Assembly: GCA_900548745.1 (NCBI GenBank)
Contig: URLQ01000168.1
Span: forward strand, 1 to 5,690
DNA: 5,690 nt
Source of the DNA: an uncultured Prevotella sp.
GTDB taxonomy: Bacteria > Bacteroidota > Bacteroidia > Bacteroidales > Bacteroidaceae
Direction: 5' to 3'
Part shown: positions 1 through 5,690 of the stretch, in pieces
Position numbering within the stretch: the stretch's first letter is position 1
How the letters are laid out: the number at the start of each line of letters is the position of its first letter
Position numbers and translations under genes: made by a program
The notes under the pieces: model-generated
Told to the model about the DNA's origin: nothing
The model's database searches: none
Seen by the model: the letters and a program-made list of their open reading frames with translations, nothing else

Positions 1-40
1 TCTTCATACTGCTTTTATCGCATTAGCGGTTGCAAACATA

Positions 41-72
41 GTAACTTTCTTCATGAAATTCGGTAACTTTCT
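41..72. repeat. 22-base-period repeat, left copy
   Basis: The ten bases GTAACTTTCT occur at 41-50 and again at 63-72, exactly 22 bases apart. The full 22-base unit at 41-62 matches the unit at 5255-5276, near the other end of the window, at 19 of 22 positions. The core of the unit carries the palindrome TTCATGAA (50-57). The array may continue to the left, but I see no convincing unit in 19-40. Function is unknown; the unit does not fall in a gene in either place. Confidence 0.6.
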
Positions 73-85
73 AAAAAGCCCTGTT

Positions 86-102
86 TTTCGCGGTTTGCGA
101 AA
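86..102. other. Small hairpin upstream of proB
   Basis: TTTCGC (86-91) pairs with GCGAAA (97-102) around a five-base loop. It abuts and slightly overlaps the larger inverted repeat at 101-128, so the two structures would compete for bases 101-102. It could belong to the 3' end of a transcript arriving from the left, but that gene is outside the window. No functional evidence. Confidence 0.35.
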
Positions 103-128
103 TGCATAAAAGTATATTTTTATGCATT
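101..128. promoter_or_regulatory. Perfect inverted repeat, candidate operator or terminator
   Basis: AATGCATAAAA (101-111) is the exact reverse complement of TTTTATGCATT (118-128), with the six-base spacer GTATAT. It sits about 50 bases upstream of the possible proB -33 box. Two readings are possible. As DNA, the ATGCAT-containing arms and AT-rich centre have the look of an operator for a dimeric or hexameric regulator, loosely like ArgR boxes, which would fit a proline gene. As RNA, it is an AT-rich 11-base-pair hairpin that could end a transcript coming from the left. The sequence alone does not decide. Confidence 0.45.
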
Positions 129-180
129 ATTACAAGGTTGTTTGTATATTAATTCAGACAATCTTATTTTTCTTGCGTAA

Positions 181-214
181 TTTGCGTTAAAATGAAAGTT
201 ATTTGCTATCTTTG
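181..214 (+). promoter_or_regulatory. proB promoter
   Basis: TATCTTTG at 207-214 matches the Bacteroidetes -7 consensus TAnnTTTG exactly. The best -33 candidate is TTTG at 181-184, with a 22-base gap, slightly longer than the usual 19-21. Transcription would start near 220, leaving a leader of roughly 25-30 bases before the ATG at 248. No Shine-Dalgarno sequence is obvious, as is usual in this phylum. Confidence 0.6.
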
Positions 215-247
215 TGTTTCATTTGTTTGGTGTTTTGAAGAAATATT

Positions 248-1316
248 ATGCGAATAGTAATTAAAAATAGGTAGTAATGTGCTGACGAGAGGTGACGGAA
301 AACTGGACGTTACCCAGATGTCAACTCTCGTTGACCAGATAGCGTATTTGCGCAGGAAGGGGCATGAGATAATCCTTGTTTCAAGTGGCTCGGTGGCAGG
401 AGGCAGGGGAGAGATGAAGGTTTCAAAGAAGCTTGATAGTGTAGAACTGCGACAACTATTCTCGGCTATAGGACAGGTGAAGCTGGTGAATCTTTATTAT
501 GACCTTTTCCGTGAGTATGATATTCATATAGGTCAGATTCTTACAATGAAAGAGAGTTTCTCCACACGCCGCGAATATCTTAACCAGAGGGCGTGTATGG
601 AGGTGATGATTGAGAATGGGGTGATTCCGGTTATAAACGAAAACGACACGGTAAGTATAACGGAACTTATGTTTACCGACAACGATGAACTTTCCGGTCT
701 TGTCGCTTCGATGATGGATGCCGACGAACTTGTTATTCTGAGCAATGTTGACGGCATCTATAATGGTAATCCGAATGATCCAGGGGCTTCTGTTATAGAA
801 ATAGTGGAGCCGGGAAGAGATCTCAATGAATATATCAGCAACGAGAAAAGCTCTTTGGGACGTGGCGGCATGACGAGCAAGTGTAACATTGCCAGATGCG
901 TCGCAAATGAGGGTATCAGAGTGGTGATAGCGAATGGAAAGCGTGAGAATGTGCTTGTCGACTTGTTTGAACATCCGGAGGAGACTCTTCATACTGTCTT
1001 TCTGCCTAACCCGCAGCCTGCCGGAGCATTGAAGAAATGGATAGCCCACAGTTCGAGCTTTGCTAAAGGAACAGTAACTGTTAATAACAAGGCTGCTGAG
1101 GCTTTGCGTGGAAAGCATGCTGTGAGCCTGCTTATGGTGGGAGTGACAAGCGTGGAGGGGGATTTTGAAGAAGGTGACCTGCTGACCATCCTTGACGAGG
1201 ACAATAATATAATAGGTATAGGACGCTCTTCGTATGATGTGCATACCGCAAGCGGAATGGTGGGGGTGCATGATGTGAAGCCTCTTATACATTACGACTA
1301 TATGGTGGTTTATTAA
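248..1316 (+). CDS. proB: Glutamate 5-kinase, apparent frameshift near the start
   Basis: ProB phosphorylates L-glutamate to gamma-glutamyl phosphate, the first step of proline synthesis. The uninterrupted frame runs from a GTG at 279 to 1316 (345 residues). Family members begin with a phosphate-binding segment like VVKVGSNVLT. Here ATG 248 encodes MRIVIK, then the frame breaks in an A5 run (263-267) and meets TAG TAA at 272-277. Removing one A gives MRIVIKIGSNVLTR and a normal 355-residue protein. In that numbering VSSGS lies at 44-48, PVINEND at 127-133, FTDNDELSG at 142-150 and GRGGMTSK at 204-211. The C-terminal part, from about 270, fits a PUA domain. Starting at GTG 279 would lose the conserved Lys6 and Gly8, so that product would probably be inactive. 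proA follows 13 bases later. The family call is secure; whether the frameshift is real is not. Confidence 0.93.
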
Positions 1317-1329
1317 AACGGAAAAGTAT

Positions 1330-2571
1330 ATGGACAAAATATTTGCTGATGTTAAGAAAGCCGGGAAGCTTCTTCCTTTGCTGGGGGACGAGAGGCGTTC
1401 TCTCGTTTTGAATAAGGTTGCTGATGCCGTTGTTGCCAATAAGGAGAGGCTGCTTGAGGCTAATGCCCTCGACCTCAACCGGATGGATAAGAGTAATCCT
1501 CTTTATGACAGACTGATGCTCACTGGGGCACGTCTTGACGACATTGCTGCCGATATGCGCAATGTGGCTTCCCTTACTTCTCCGTTGGGGAGGGTTACAA
1601 AAGCCAAAACACTGTCTAATGGTATGCGTCTGCACCGTGTGAGTGTGCCGTTCGGTGTTATCGGCATGATTTATGAAGCACGGCCAAATGTTACGTTTGA
1701 TGTGTTCTCTCTCTGTTTCAAGAGTGGCAATGCCTGTGTGCTGAAGGGCGGAAAGGATGCTGACAACTCCAATCGCGAGGCGGTAAACGTTATTCATGAA
1801 GTGCTTCGCTCTGAAGGTATTGACGAATGTACGGTGTCGCTTCTTCCTGCCACCCATGAGGCAACGGCAAGACTGTTGAATGCCGTGGGATATGTTGACC
1901 TGTGTATTCCAAGGGGAGGAAGACGGCTTATTGACTTCGTGCGTGACACAGCTCGTGTGCCGGTGATAGAGACAGGTGCCGGTGTGGTGAATGCTTATTT
2001 TGATGAATGGGGTGATGTAGGAATGGGGGCAGCCATAATCAATAACGCAAAGACGAGGAGGGTCAGCGTATGCAATGCTCTGGATTGTCTGCTGATACAT
2101 GAGAAGCGCCTGCCTGACTTGGCGCAGTTGTGCAGCCTGCTGGCGGAGAGGAATGTGGTGCTTCTTGCTGACGAACCTTCTTATGCTGCCCTCGACGGTA
2201 AATACCCTCATGAGCTTCTGCGACATTCTGTTGCGGAAGTCTATGGGACGGAGTTTATGGACTACAAACTTGCGGTGCGTACTGTCTCTTCCATTGATGA
2301 GGCTATAGAGCATATTGCCCGGTATGGTTCCGGGCATAGCGAATGTATAATAACCGGTAATGAGGCGGCAGCACGTAAGTTTCAGACTCTTGTTGATGCA
2401 GCCTGCGTATATTGGAACGTGCCTACGAGCTTTACCGACGGCGCACAGTTCGGACTTGGCGCAGAGATTGGCATCAGTACTCAGAAACTCGGTCCGCGAG
2501 GACCTATGGCTCTTGAGGAGATTACCACCTACAAATGGATCGTGGAAGGTGAAGGACAGATTCGCAAATGA
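1330..2571 (+). CDS. proA: Glutamate-5-semialdehyde dehydrogenase (gamma-glutamyl phosphate reductase)
   Basis: ProA reduces gamma-glutamyl phosphate with NADPH to glutamate-5-semialdehyde, which cyclises and is then reduced to proline by ProC, not present here. The 413 residues match the family's usual length (E. coli 417). It is an aldehyde-dehydrogenase fold protein: YEARPNVT at 115-122 and KSGNACVLKGG at 131-141 belong to the cofactor-binding part, IPRGG is at 193-197, and the catalytic cysteine is Cys248 in RRVSVCNALDC. The C-terminal signature FGLGAEIGIST (374-384) and the end EGQIRK are typical. At 219-222 it reads VVNA where I recall a CH pair in many homologues; this may be a lineage difference. 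The 13-base gap after proB suggests co-transcription and lets ProA receive the unstable phosphate intermediate. The ATG at 1330 is the first in-frame start after proB and gives a normal N-terminus. Confidence 0.97.
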   Translation: MDKIFADVKKAGKLLPLLGDERRSLVLNKVADAVVANKERLLEANALDLNRMDKSNPLYDRLMLTGARLDDIAADMRNVASLTSPLGRVTKAKTLSNGMRLHRVSVPFGVIGMIYEARPNVTFDVFSLCFKSGNACVLKGGKDADNSNREAVNVIHEVLRSEGIDECTVSLLPATHEATARLLNAVGYVDLCIPRGGRRLIDFVRDTARVPVIETGAGVVNAYFDEWGDVGMGAAIINNAKTRRVSVCNALDCLLIHEKRLPDLAQLCSLLAERNVVLLADEPSYAALDGKYPHELLRHSVAEVYGTEFMDYKLAVRTVSSIDEAIEHIARYGSGHSECIITGNEAAARKFQTLVDAACVYWNVPTSFTDGAQFGLGAEIGISTQKLGPRGPMALEEITTYKWIVEGEGQIRK

Positions 2572-2585
2572 CGTAAAAGAACAAA

Positions 2586-2635
2586 CCGCCTCTGTTTCCC
2601 AACAGCGGCGGATGCAACAATTAATAGACTTTTTT
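2586..2635 (+). terminator. Hairpin behind proA, possible terminator
   Basis: CCGCC-T-CTGTT (2586-2596) pairs with AACAG-C-GGCGG (2601-2611): two five-base-pair blocks separated by one mismatch, with a TCCC loop, starting 14 bases after the proA stop. The nearest T-run, six T's at 2630-2635, lies 18 bases beyond the stem, farther than in a standard intrinsic terminator. It may act as a weak terminator or as an RNA-stabilising 3' end for proBA. Confidence 0.5.
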
Positions 2636-2914
2636 ATAAAAGGAACGTTTTAAACGTTGTTGATTGTTATTTATTCTTTTCTTCTGTATCACTACAAAAG
2701 CATAAGAAAAAAGAAAACATAAATATTGACTATGTAAAAGTACGTATTCTGAGTAAATCAGATGTTATACGTTTCATCGATAAAACAACCATAGTTACTC
2801 ATTACTGCATAACGGAGGTTTAAAAAGAGTTAAAACGTCTTGTTCCGTAAAATTCTTATGCTATTTGAAAATAATTATTTGTGTGTTGCCTTTCCTTCAT
2901 ATAGTTTTTTTGAC
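2636..2914. other. Gap between proA and murF without a recognised gene
   Basis: This AT-rich stretch holds no open frame that resembles a gene. I see a 7-base-pair dyad around a single base at 2644-2658 (AACGTTT-T-AAACGTT). I also see an SD-like GGAGG at 2815-2819 with no start codon at a useful distance after it. Neither has a clear role. The murF promoter begins at the right edge. Confidence 0.5.
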
Positions 2915-2922
2915 TACTTTTG
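2915..2922 (+). promoter_or_regulatory. murF promoter (-7 element)
   Basis: TACTTTTG fits TAnnTTTG exactly. No good TTTG lies 19-21 bases upstream; the pyrimidine-rich CCTTTCC near 2889-2895 is the only thing at that distance. Transcription would begin near 2927, so the leader before ATG 2935 or 2944 would be only about 8 or 17 bases. Confidence 0.6.
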
Positions 2923-2943
2923 CATTATAAACAAATGAAGAAT

Positions 2944-4245
2944 ATGGAAATCTCAGAACTTTATAAAATCTTTGAGCAGCATCCTGTGGTGACAACTGAT
3001 AGCAGGGATTGTCCGCAGGGCTCTATCTTCTTTGCTCTCAAAGGTGCTTCCTTCAATGGAAATGCTTTCGCGGCAAAGGCAATAGAGCAGGGATGTGCGT
3101 ATGCCGTCGTTGACGAACAGGAGTATGCTCCGCAGGGCGATGAACGATTTATACTTACGGATGATTGTCTGAAGACATTGCAACGTCTTGCCAATTACCA
3201 TCGGTGTCACCTCGGAACTAAAATCATCGGCATTACAGGCACGAACGGTAAAACAACAACAAAGGAACTCGTGGCGGCGGTTTTGGAAAAGAAATACAAT
3301 GTGCTGTACACGCAGGGCAACTTCAATAATGATATTGGTGTGCCGAAAACATTGCTTCGTCTTAAGCCTGAGCATGAAATCGCTGTAGTGGAGATGGGGG
3401 CAAGTCACCCGGGTGACATAAAGACCTTGGTGGATATCGTTGAGCCGGATTGCGGAATAATAACAAATGTAGGACGTGCGCATCTGCAGGGCTTCGGCTC
3501 GTTTGAAGGCGTCATCAAGACAAAGGGGGAACTGTACGACTATATCCGTGACAAAGGAGGATTTGTGTTCATACATAATGAGAACAAATACCTGCAAGGT
3601 ATCGCCGAAGGACTGCAGCTCGTCAAATATGGCACTACGACGGATGATTCCTCTCTTGAGGTTTGTGGAGAGGTAATGGAGTGTGCACCGTTCCTGAAGT
3701 TCCGTTGGAACCACCGTCAGGGCGGATGGCATGAAGTGCAGACTCATCTGATTGGAAGCTACAATGTCTATAATATGCTTGCAGCCGCATGTATCGGCAT
3801 CTATTTTAATGTTTCGGAAGAAGATGTTTCCGAAGCACTGAGGGAGTATATACCGACGAACAATCGTTCGCAGTTGGAGGTGACTGGTAGCAACAAGCTG
3901 ATTGTGGACACCTACAATGCCAATCCGACAAGCATGAGGGCTGCGCTTGAGAATTTCCGCGACATGGCGGTTTCTCCCAAGATGGCTATACTCGGAGATA
4001 TGAGGGAACTCGGTGAAGTGAGCGGTGAGGAGCATCAGAAGGTCGTGGATTTCCTGATGGAAAACAATATCAGCAACGTTTGGCTTGTAGGTGAAGAGTT
4101 CGGGAAAACGAAATGTCACTACAGAAAATTCGCTGATGTGGATGAAGTGAAGGCGGAAATTGCCGCCCATAAGCCCGAAGGCTATTATATCCTCATAAAG
4201 GGAAGTAATGGAATAAAGCTCTTCCAGCTTCCGGAAATGTTGTAG
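2944..4245 (+). CDS. murF: UDP-N-acetylmuramoyl-tripeptide--D-alanyl-D-alanine ligase
   Basis: MurF is the cytoplasmic ATP-dependent ligase that adds D-Ala-D-Ala to UDP-MurNAc-tripeptide, the last step in making the soluble peptidoglycan precursor. From ATG 2944 it has 433 residues, normal for the family (E. coli 452). The N-terminal UDP-substrate domain covers about 1-90. The central ATPase domain carries the P-loop GITGTNGKTTT (96-106), NNDIGVP (128-134), EMGAS (150-154), the TNVGRAH segment (174-180) and Lys194 in TKGEL, where Mur ligases have a carbamylated lysine. NVYNMLAA (274-281) follows, and the C-terminal domain has DTYNANPTSM (322-331) and GDMRELG (351-357). Start choice: MEISELYKIF resembles Bacteroidales MurF N-termini. 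ATG 2935 would add three residues and is also possible; TTG 2920 overlaps the promoter and is unlikely. The gene stands apart from other mur genes here, with its own promoter and terminator. Confidence 0.96.
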   Translation: MEISELYKIFEQHPVVTTDSRDCPQGSIFFALKGASFNGNAFAAKAIEQGCAYAVVDEQEYAPQGDERFILTDDCLKTLQRLANYHRCHLGTKIIGITGTNGKTTTKELVAAVLEKKYNVLYTQGNFNNDIGVPKTLLRLKPEHEIAVVEMGASHPGDIKTLVDIVEPDCGIITNVGRAHLQGFGSFEGVIKTKGELYDYIRDKGGFVFIHNENKYLQGIAEGLQLVKYGTTTDDSSLEVCGEVMECAPFLKFRWNHRQGGWHEVQTHLIGSYNVYNMLAAACIGIYFNVSEEDVSEALREYIPTNNRSQLEVTGSNKLIVDTYNANPTSMRAALENFRDMAVSPKMAILGDMRELGEVSGEEHQKVVDFLMENNISNVWLVGEEFGKTKCHYRKFADVDEVKAEIAAHKPEGYYILIKGSNGIKLFQLPEML

Positions 4246-4288
4246 GAATATGATTGTCTGTTATTGAAAGAAATAATTATTAGGTGGA

Positions 4289-4340
4289 AAACCCAGCCGT
4301 TGGAGATTTGTTGTCCGACGGCTGGGTTTCCTGTTTGCAG
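4289..4340 (+). terminator. Strong hairpin terminator of murF
   Basis: AAACCCAGCCGT (4289-4300) pairs perfectly with ACGGCTGGGTTT (4318-4329). The stem continues with a U-G pair and GGA/TCC, making 16 base pairs around a nine-base loop (4305-4313). It starts 43 bases after the murF stop. The sequence after it, TTTCCTGTTT, is only partly T-rich. Because the stem is symmetrical and flanked by A's on the left, it could also stop transcription from the right. Confidence 0.8.
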
Positions 4341-4371
4341 CGGCAATAAAACTTTTATTTCCGGGGCGAAA

Positions 4372-4398
4372 AATATTGCATAAATCTGTGGCAATATT
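4372..4398. promoter_or_regulatory. Dyad overlapping the kinase promoter region
   Basis: AATATTGC (4372-4379) and GCAATATT (4391-4398) are perfect inverted copies with an 11-base spacer, so the arm centres are 19 bases apart, close to two helical turns. The right arm covers the expected -33 region of the promoter whose -7 box is at 4411-4418. This placement fits a repressor operator. No regulator is known from this window. Confidence 0.35.
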
Positions 4399-4410
4399 AA
4401 AAAGATTTCT

Positions 4411-4418
4411 TATATTTG
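4411..4418 (+). promoter_or_regulatory. Promoter of the cytidylate-kinase-like gene (-7 element)
   Basis: TATATTTG fits TAnnTTTG exactly. The -33 position is poor: TCTG at 4385-4388 is one base off TTTG, with a 22-base gap. The predicted leader is about 45 bases long and has no clear Shine-Dalgarno sequence. Confidence 0.55.
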
Positions 4419-4469
4419 TGGTCGAAATGATTTGCCAATACGTATAATATTATAAAAGCACAGTAGACT

Positions 4470-5120
4470 ATGAACAAGAATGAGAAATTTGTTATTGCAA
4501 TAAACCGTGAAGTCGGTTCCGGCGGACACGTAGTTGGTGAAAAACTTGCCGAAAGACTTGGAGTAAAGTTCTATGATAAAGATATTATCAAGGAGCTGAC
4601 GAAGAGATTCAACCTCTCTGTGGATGAGCTTGAGGAAGTGAGGTCTTCAAAATTCAACTGGTGGAACAATCTGATAGAGAGCTATATGAACAGATATAAG
4701 GTGGAAGAGAGATTCGCTATCGAAAGTACTGTGGCGACAACGGAAAACGTGTTCCGGGTGGAAAGTGATTTCCTTAAGCAGCTTGCCGATGACGAGTCAT
4801 GCGTCATTGCAGGGCGCTCCGGTTTCTTTATTTTCCGCGACCATCCTAATGCTCTTAAGATATTTATCCGCAGCAAGATGGAAAAACGTATTGAGAGAAT
4901 GATGCGAGTGAGAAATCTGACTGAAGAACAGGCTGTAGCGACAATCGAAAAAGTGGATAAGGGACGTGAGGCATATACAAAGAAATTTGCAGGCAAAAGC
5001 CGTTACGATGCAAGAAATTATGACTTGGTCATAGATATCAGCGAAATGACAGAAGACCAGGCTGTTGACTTGATTATGGATTATATAGATAAAACATTTA
5101 GGAAAGAGGAGAAGAAATAA
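4470..5120 (+). CDS. Cytidylate-kinase-like family protein
   Basis: The 216-residue protein looks like the AAA-type nucleoside-kinase-like family often annotated Cytidylate_kin2 (related to CMP kinase but distinct from Cmk). The phosphate-binding loop is REVGSGGHVVGEKLA (13-27), in the family's GSGG form and not the classic GxxxxGKS. YDKDII follows at 35-40, a strand ending in VIAGRSG at 112-118, a basic helix-rich lid around 134-182 with Arg-rich KRIERMMRVR (139-148), and RYDARNYDLVID at 178-189. The tail is highly charged (RKEEKK). There is no signal peptide or membrane segment, so it is cytoplasmic. Phosphorylation of a nucleotide is the likely reaction, but the substrate of this family is not something I can assign, so no symbol is given. 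It has its own promoter, is separated from murF by a terminator, and is followed by a hairpin, so it is probably monocistronic. Confidence 0.88.
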   Translation: MNKNEKFVIAINREVGSGGHVVGEKLAERLGVKFYDKDIIKELTKRFNLSVDELEEVRSSKFNWWNNLIESYMNRYKVEERFAIESTVATTENVFRVESDFLKQLADDESCVIAGRSGFFIFRDHPNALKIFIRSKMEKRIERMMRVRNLTEEQAVATIEKVDKGREAYTKKFAGKSRYDARNYDLVIDISEMTEDQAVDLIMDYIDKTFRKEEKK

Positions 5121-5123
5121 CAC

Positions 5124-5208
5124 ATAACAATCTTCATTACTTGTGTGCGTACATTGTCATAATGTGCGCACATTTCTTTCAGGCTTCGCTTCTTCAATAG
5201 ATTGTTAT
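5124..5208 (+). terminator. Nested hairpin behind the kinase gene, likely terminator
   Basis: The inner stem pairs TGTGCGTACATT (5144-5155) with AATGTGCGCACA (5161-5172), 12 base pairs with one G-U, around the loop GTCAT. A T-rich tail, TTTCTTTC, follows at 5173-5180, as expected for an intrinsic terminator 23 bases after the stop codon. An outer perfect 10-base inverted repeat, ATAACAATCT (5124-5133) and AGATTGTTAT (5199-5208), encloses the whole inner hairpin, so a larger folded 3' end is possible. Confidence 0.65.
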
Positions 5209-5254
5209 ATGTTGAGTTGGGAAAGAAATTCTGCGGCCTTATATACGTAATCGG

Positions 5255-5345
5255 GTAACTTTCTTTACTAAATTCGGCAAATCTCTCATGGAAATCAAAC
5301 AACATCCTTTATTTAACTAAGCGACATCCTTTATCCAACTAAGTG
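5255..5345. repeat. Degenerate 22-base-period repeat array
   Basis: The unit at 5255-5276 matches the left-edge unit 41-62 at 19 of 22 bases. Further units follow in the same 22-base phase at 5277 (weak, 11 of 22), 5299 and 5321. The clearest tandem pair is 5302-5323 and 5324-5345, identical at 19 of 22 positions and sharing ACATCCTTTAT and AACTAAG. The third unit (5299) matches the first at 13 of 22. The array lies between the kinase terminator and the rRNA promoter. It codes for nothing I recognise. Confidence 0.6.
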
Positions 5346-5544
5346 GTTTTTTCAAGTAATCCTACTATTTTTCTGTAATTTTCCCCATGATTTCTCCCTC
5401 TCCTCCATCTTCAACGCCCCTGTTTCCGTCCACAGTTTCTTTCGCGCGCATGAATATATAAAAGGTGAAATCGCCCGTATTTCCCTCTATTCTGTAAAAT
5501 AAATCGAAAACAATATGTTTTTGAGCACATTTTTCATAAAAAGA
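5346..5544. other. AT-rich region upstream of the rRNA promoter
   Basis: No gene is visible here. The last 80 or so bases before the promoter are rich in A and T tracts, consistent with an UP-type element that strengthens rRNA promoters. I see no second exact TAnnTTTG box in this stretch. Confidence 0.4.
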
Positions 5545-5576
5545 TTTGCTTTGTATTGTAAAACTGACTACCTTTG
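5545..5576 (+). promoter_or_regulatory. rRNA operon promoter
   Basis: TTTG at 5545-5548, a 20-base gap and TACCTTTG at 5569-5576 make the best promoter match in the window to the Bacteroidetes -33/-7 consensus. The upstream DNA is AT-rich and the transcript it would start is an rRNA leader, so strong, growth-rate-controlled transcription is expected. Confidence 0.8.
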
Positions 5577-5581
5577 CATCC

Positions 5582-5690
5582 GCTTTTGAGAACGAACGCT
5601 GTTACAAGACAGTTTCAGAGTTTGAAAGGGCAGATAAAGAAAGAGTTCTTTGAAAAGATTACAATAAACAGAGAAGTAGTAGTACAAGAA
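5582..5690 (+). ncRNA. rRNA operon leader with boxA-like site, cut by window end
   Basis: The sequence after the promoter resembles the transcribed leader that precedes 16S rRNA genes in Prevotella. Its most telling part is GTTCTTTGAAA at 5645-5655, like the boxA antitermination site (Bacteroides leaders have GTTCTTTGACA), followed by an A-rich stretch to the end. Mature 16S rRNA does not begin inside the window. The identification is from memory of such leaders. Confidence 0.7.

Noticed and set aside
456..1478. Long minus-strand open frame across proB and proA
   Set aside because: It lies opposite two well-recognised genes, has no family resemblance and an unlikely composition; it is a shadow of the real coding strand.
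1285..2337. Minus-strand open frame of 350 residues over proA
   Set aside because: Antisense shadow of proA, rich in His, Arg and Ser, with no recognisable domain.
2360..2653. Plus-strand open frame running from inside proA past its stop
   Set aside because: Mostly out-of-frame proA sequence, with its tail crossing the hairpin; no family resemblance.
2920..2943. TTG start that would lengthen MurF by eight residues
   Set aside because: The TTG is part of the -7 box TACTTTTG, so it would lie upstream of the predicted transcript start, and the extra residues are not typical of MurF.
2953..4170. Minus-strand open frame of 405 residues over murF
   Set aside because: Antisense shadow of murF; no motif and no promoter for it.
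5081..5305. Minus-strand open frame of 74 residues after the kinase gene
   Set aside because: It runs through the nested hairpin and the repeat and into the kinase 3' end; no sign of selection as protein.
5255..5345. CRISPR array
   Set aside because: The 22-base units are adjacent, with no unique spacers between them, and they diverge from each other.
1..5690. Insertion sequence or mobile island between the two related repeats
   Set aside because: The repeats enclose housekeeping genes only, with no transposase or integrase, and their divergence does not look like fresh terminal or target-site repeats.

Overview
The window looks like chromosomal DNA of a Bacteroidales bacterium, most likely Prevotella or a close relative. 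The evidence is the Bacteroidetes-type -7 promoter element (TAnnTTTG) found in four upstream regions, the lack of clear Shine-Dalgarno sequences, ProB, ProA and MurF proteins of Bacteroidales type, and an rRNA leader at the right end that resembles those preceding 16S genes in Prevotella. The assignment rests on recall of these families, not on a database search. All four protein genes lie on the + strand.

Layout: positions 1-247 are an upstream region with two copies of a short repeat motif, two hairpin-forming sequences and a proB promoter. Positions 248-1316 are proB and 1330-2571 are proA, the first two enzymes of proline synthesis from glutamate, 13 bases apart and probably one transcript. 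A hairpin and about 350 bases of mostly AT-rich DNA follow. Positions 2944-4245 are murF, with its own promoter almost against the start codon and a strong hairpin terminator behind it. Positions 4470-5120 are a cytidylate-kinase-like gene with its own promoter and a dyad just upstream. From 5121 to 5690 there is no protein gene: the stretch holds a nested hairpin, a degenerate 22-base-period repeat array related to the motif at the left edge, and finally the promoter and leader of an rRNA operon whose 16S gene should start just past the window.

Most of the window is ordinary housekeeping DNA. Two things deserve attention. First, proB has what appears to be a one-base frameshift inside its seventh codon: the start ATG and the codons for MRIVIK lie in one frame, and IGSNVLTR and the rest of the protein lie in another. 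This is either a sequence error in a run of five A's or a real lesion or slippage site. Second, a diverged 22-base repeat unit occurs at both ends of the window, about 5.2 kb apart. I saw no mobile element, CRISPR array, tRNA or obvious new multi-gene system.
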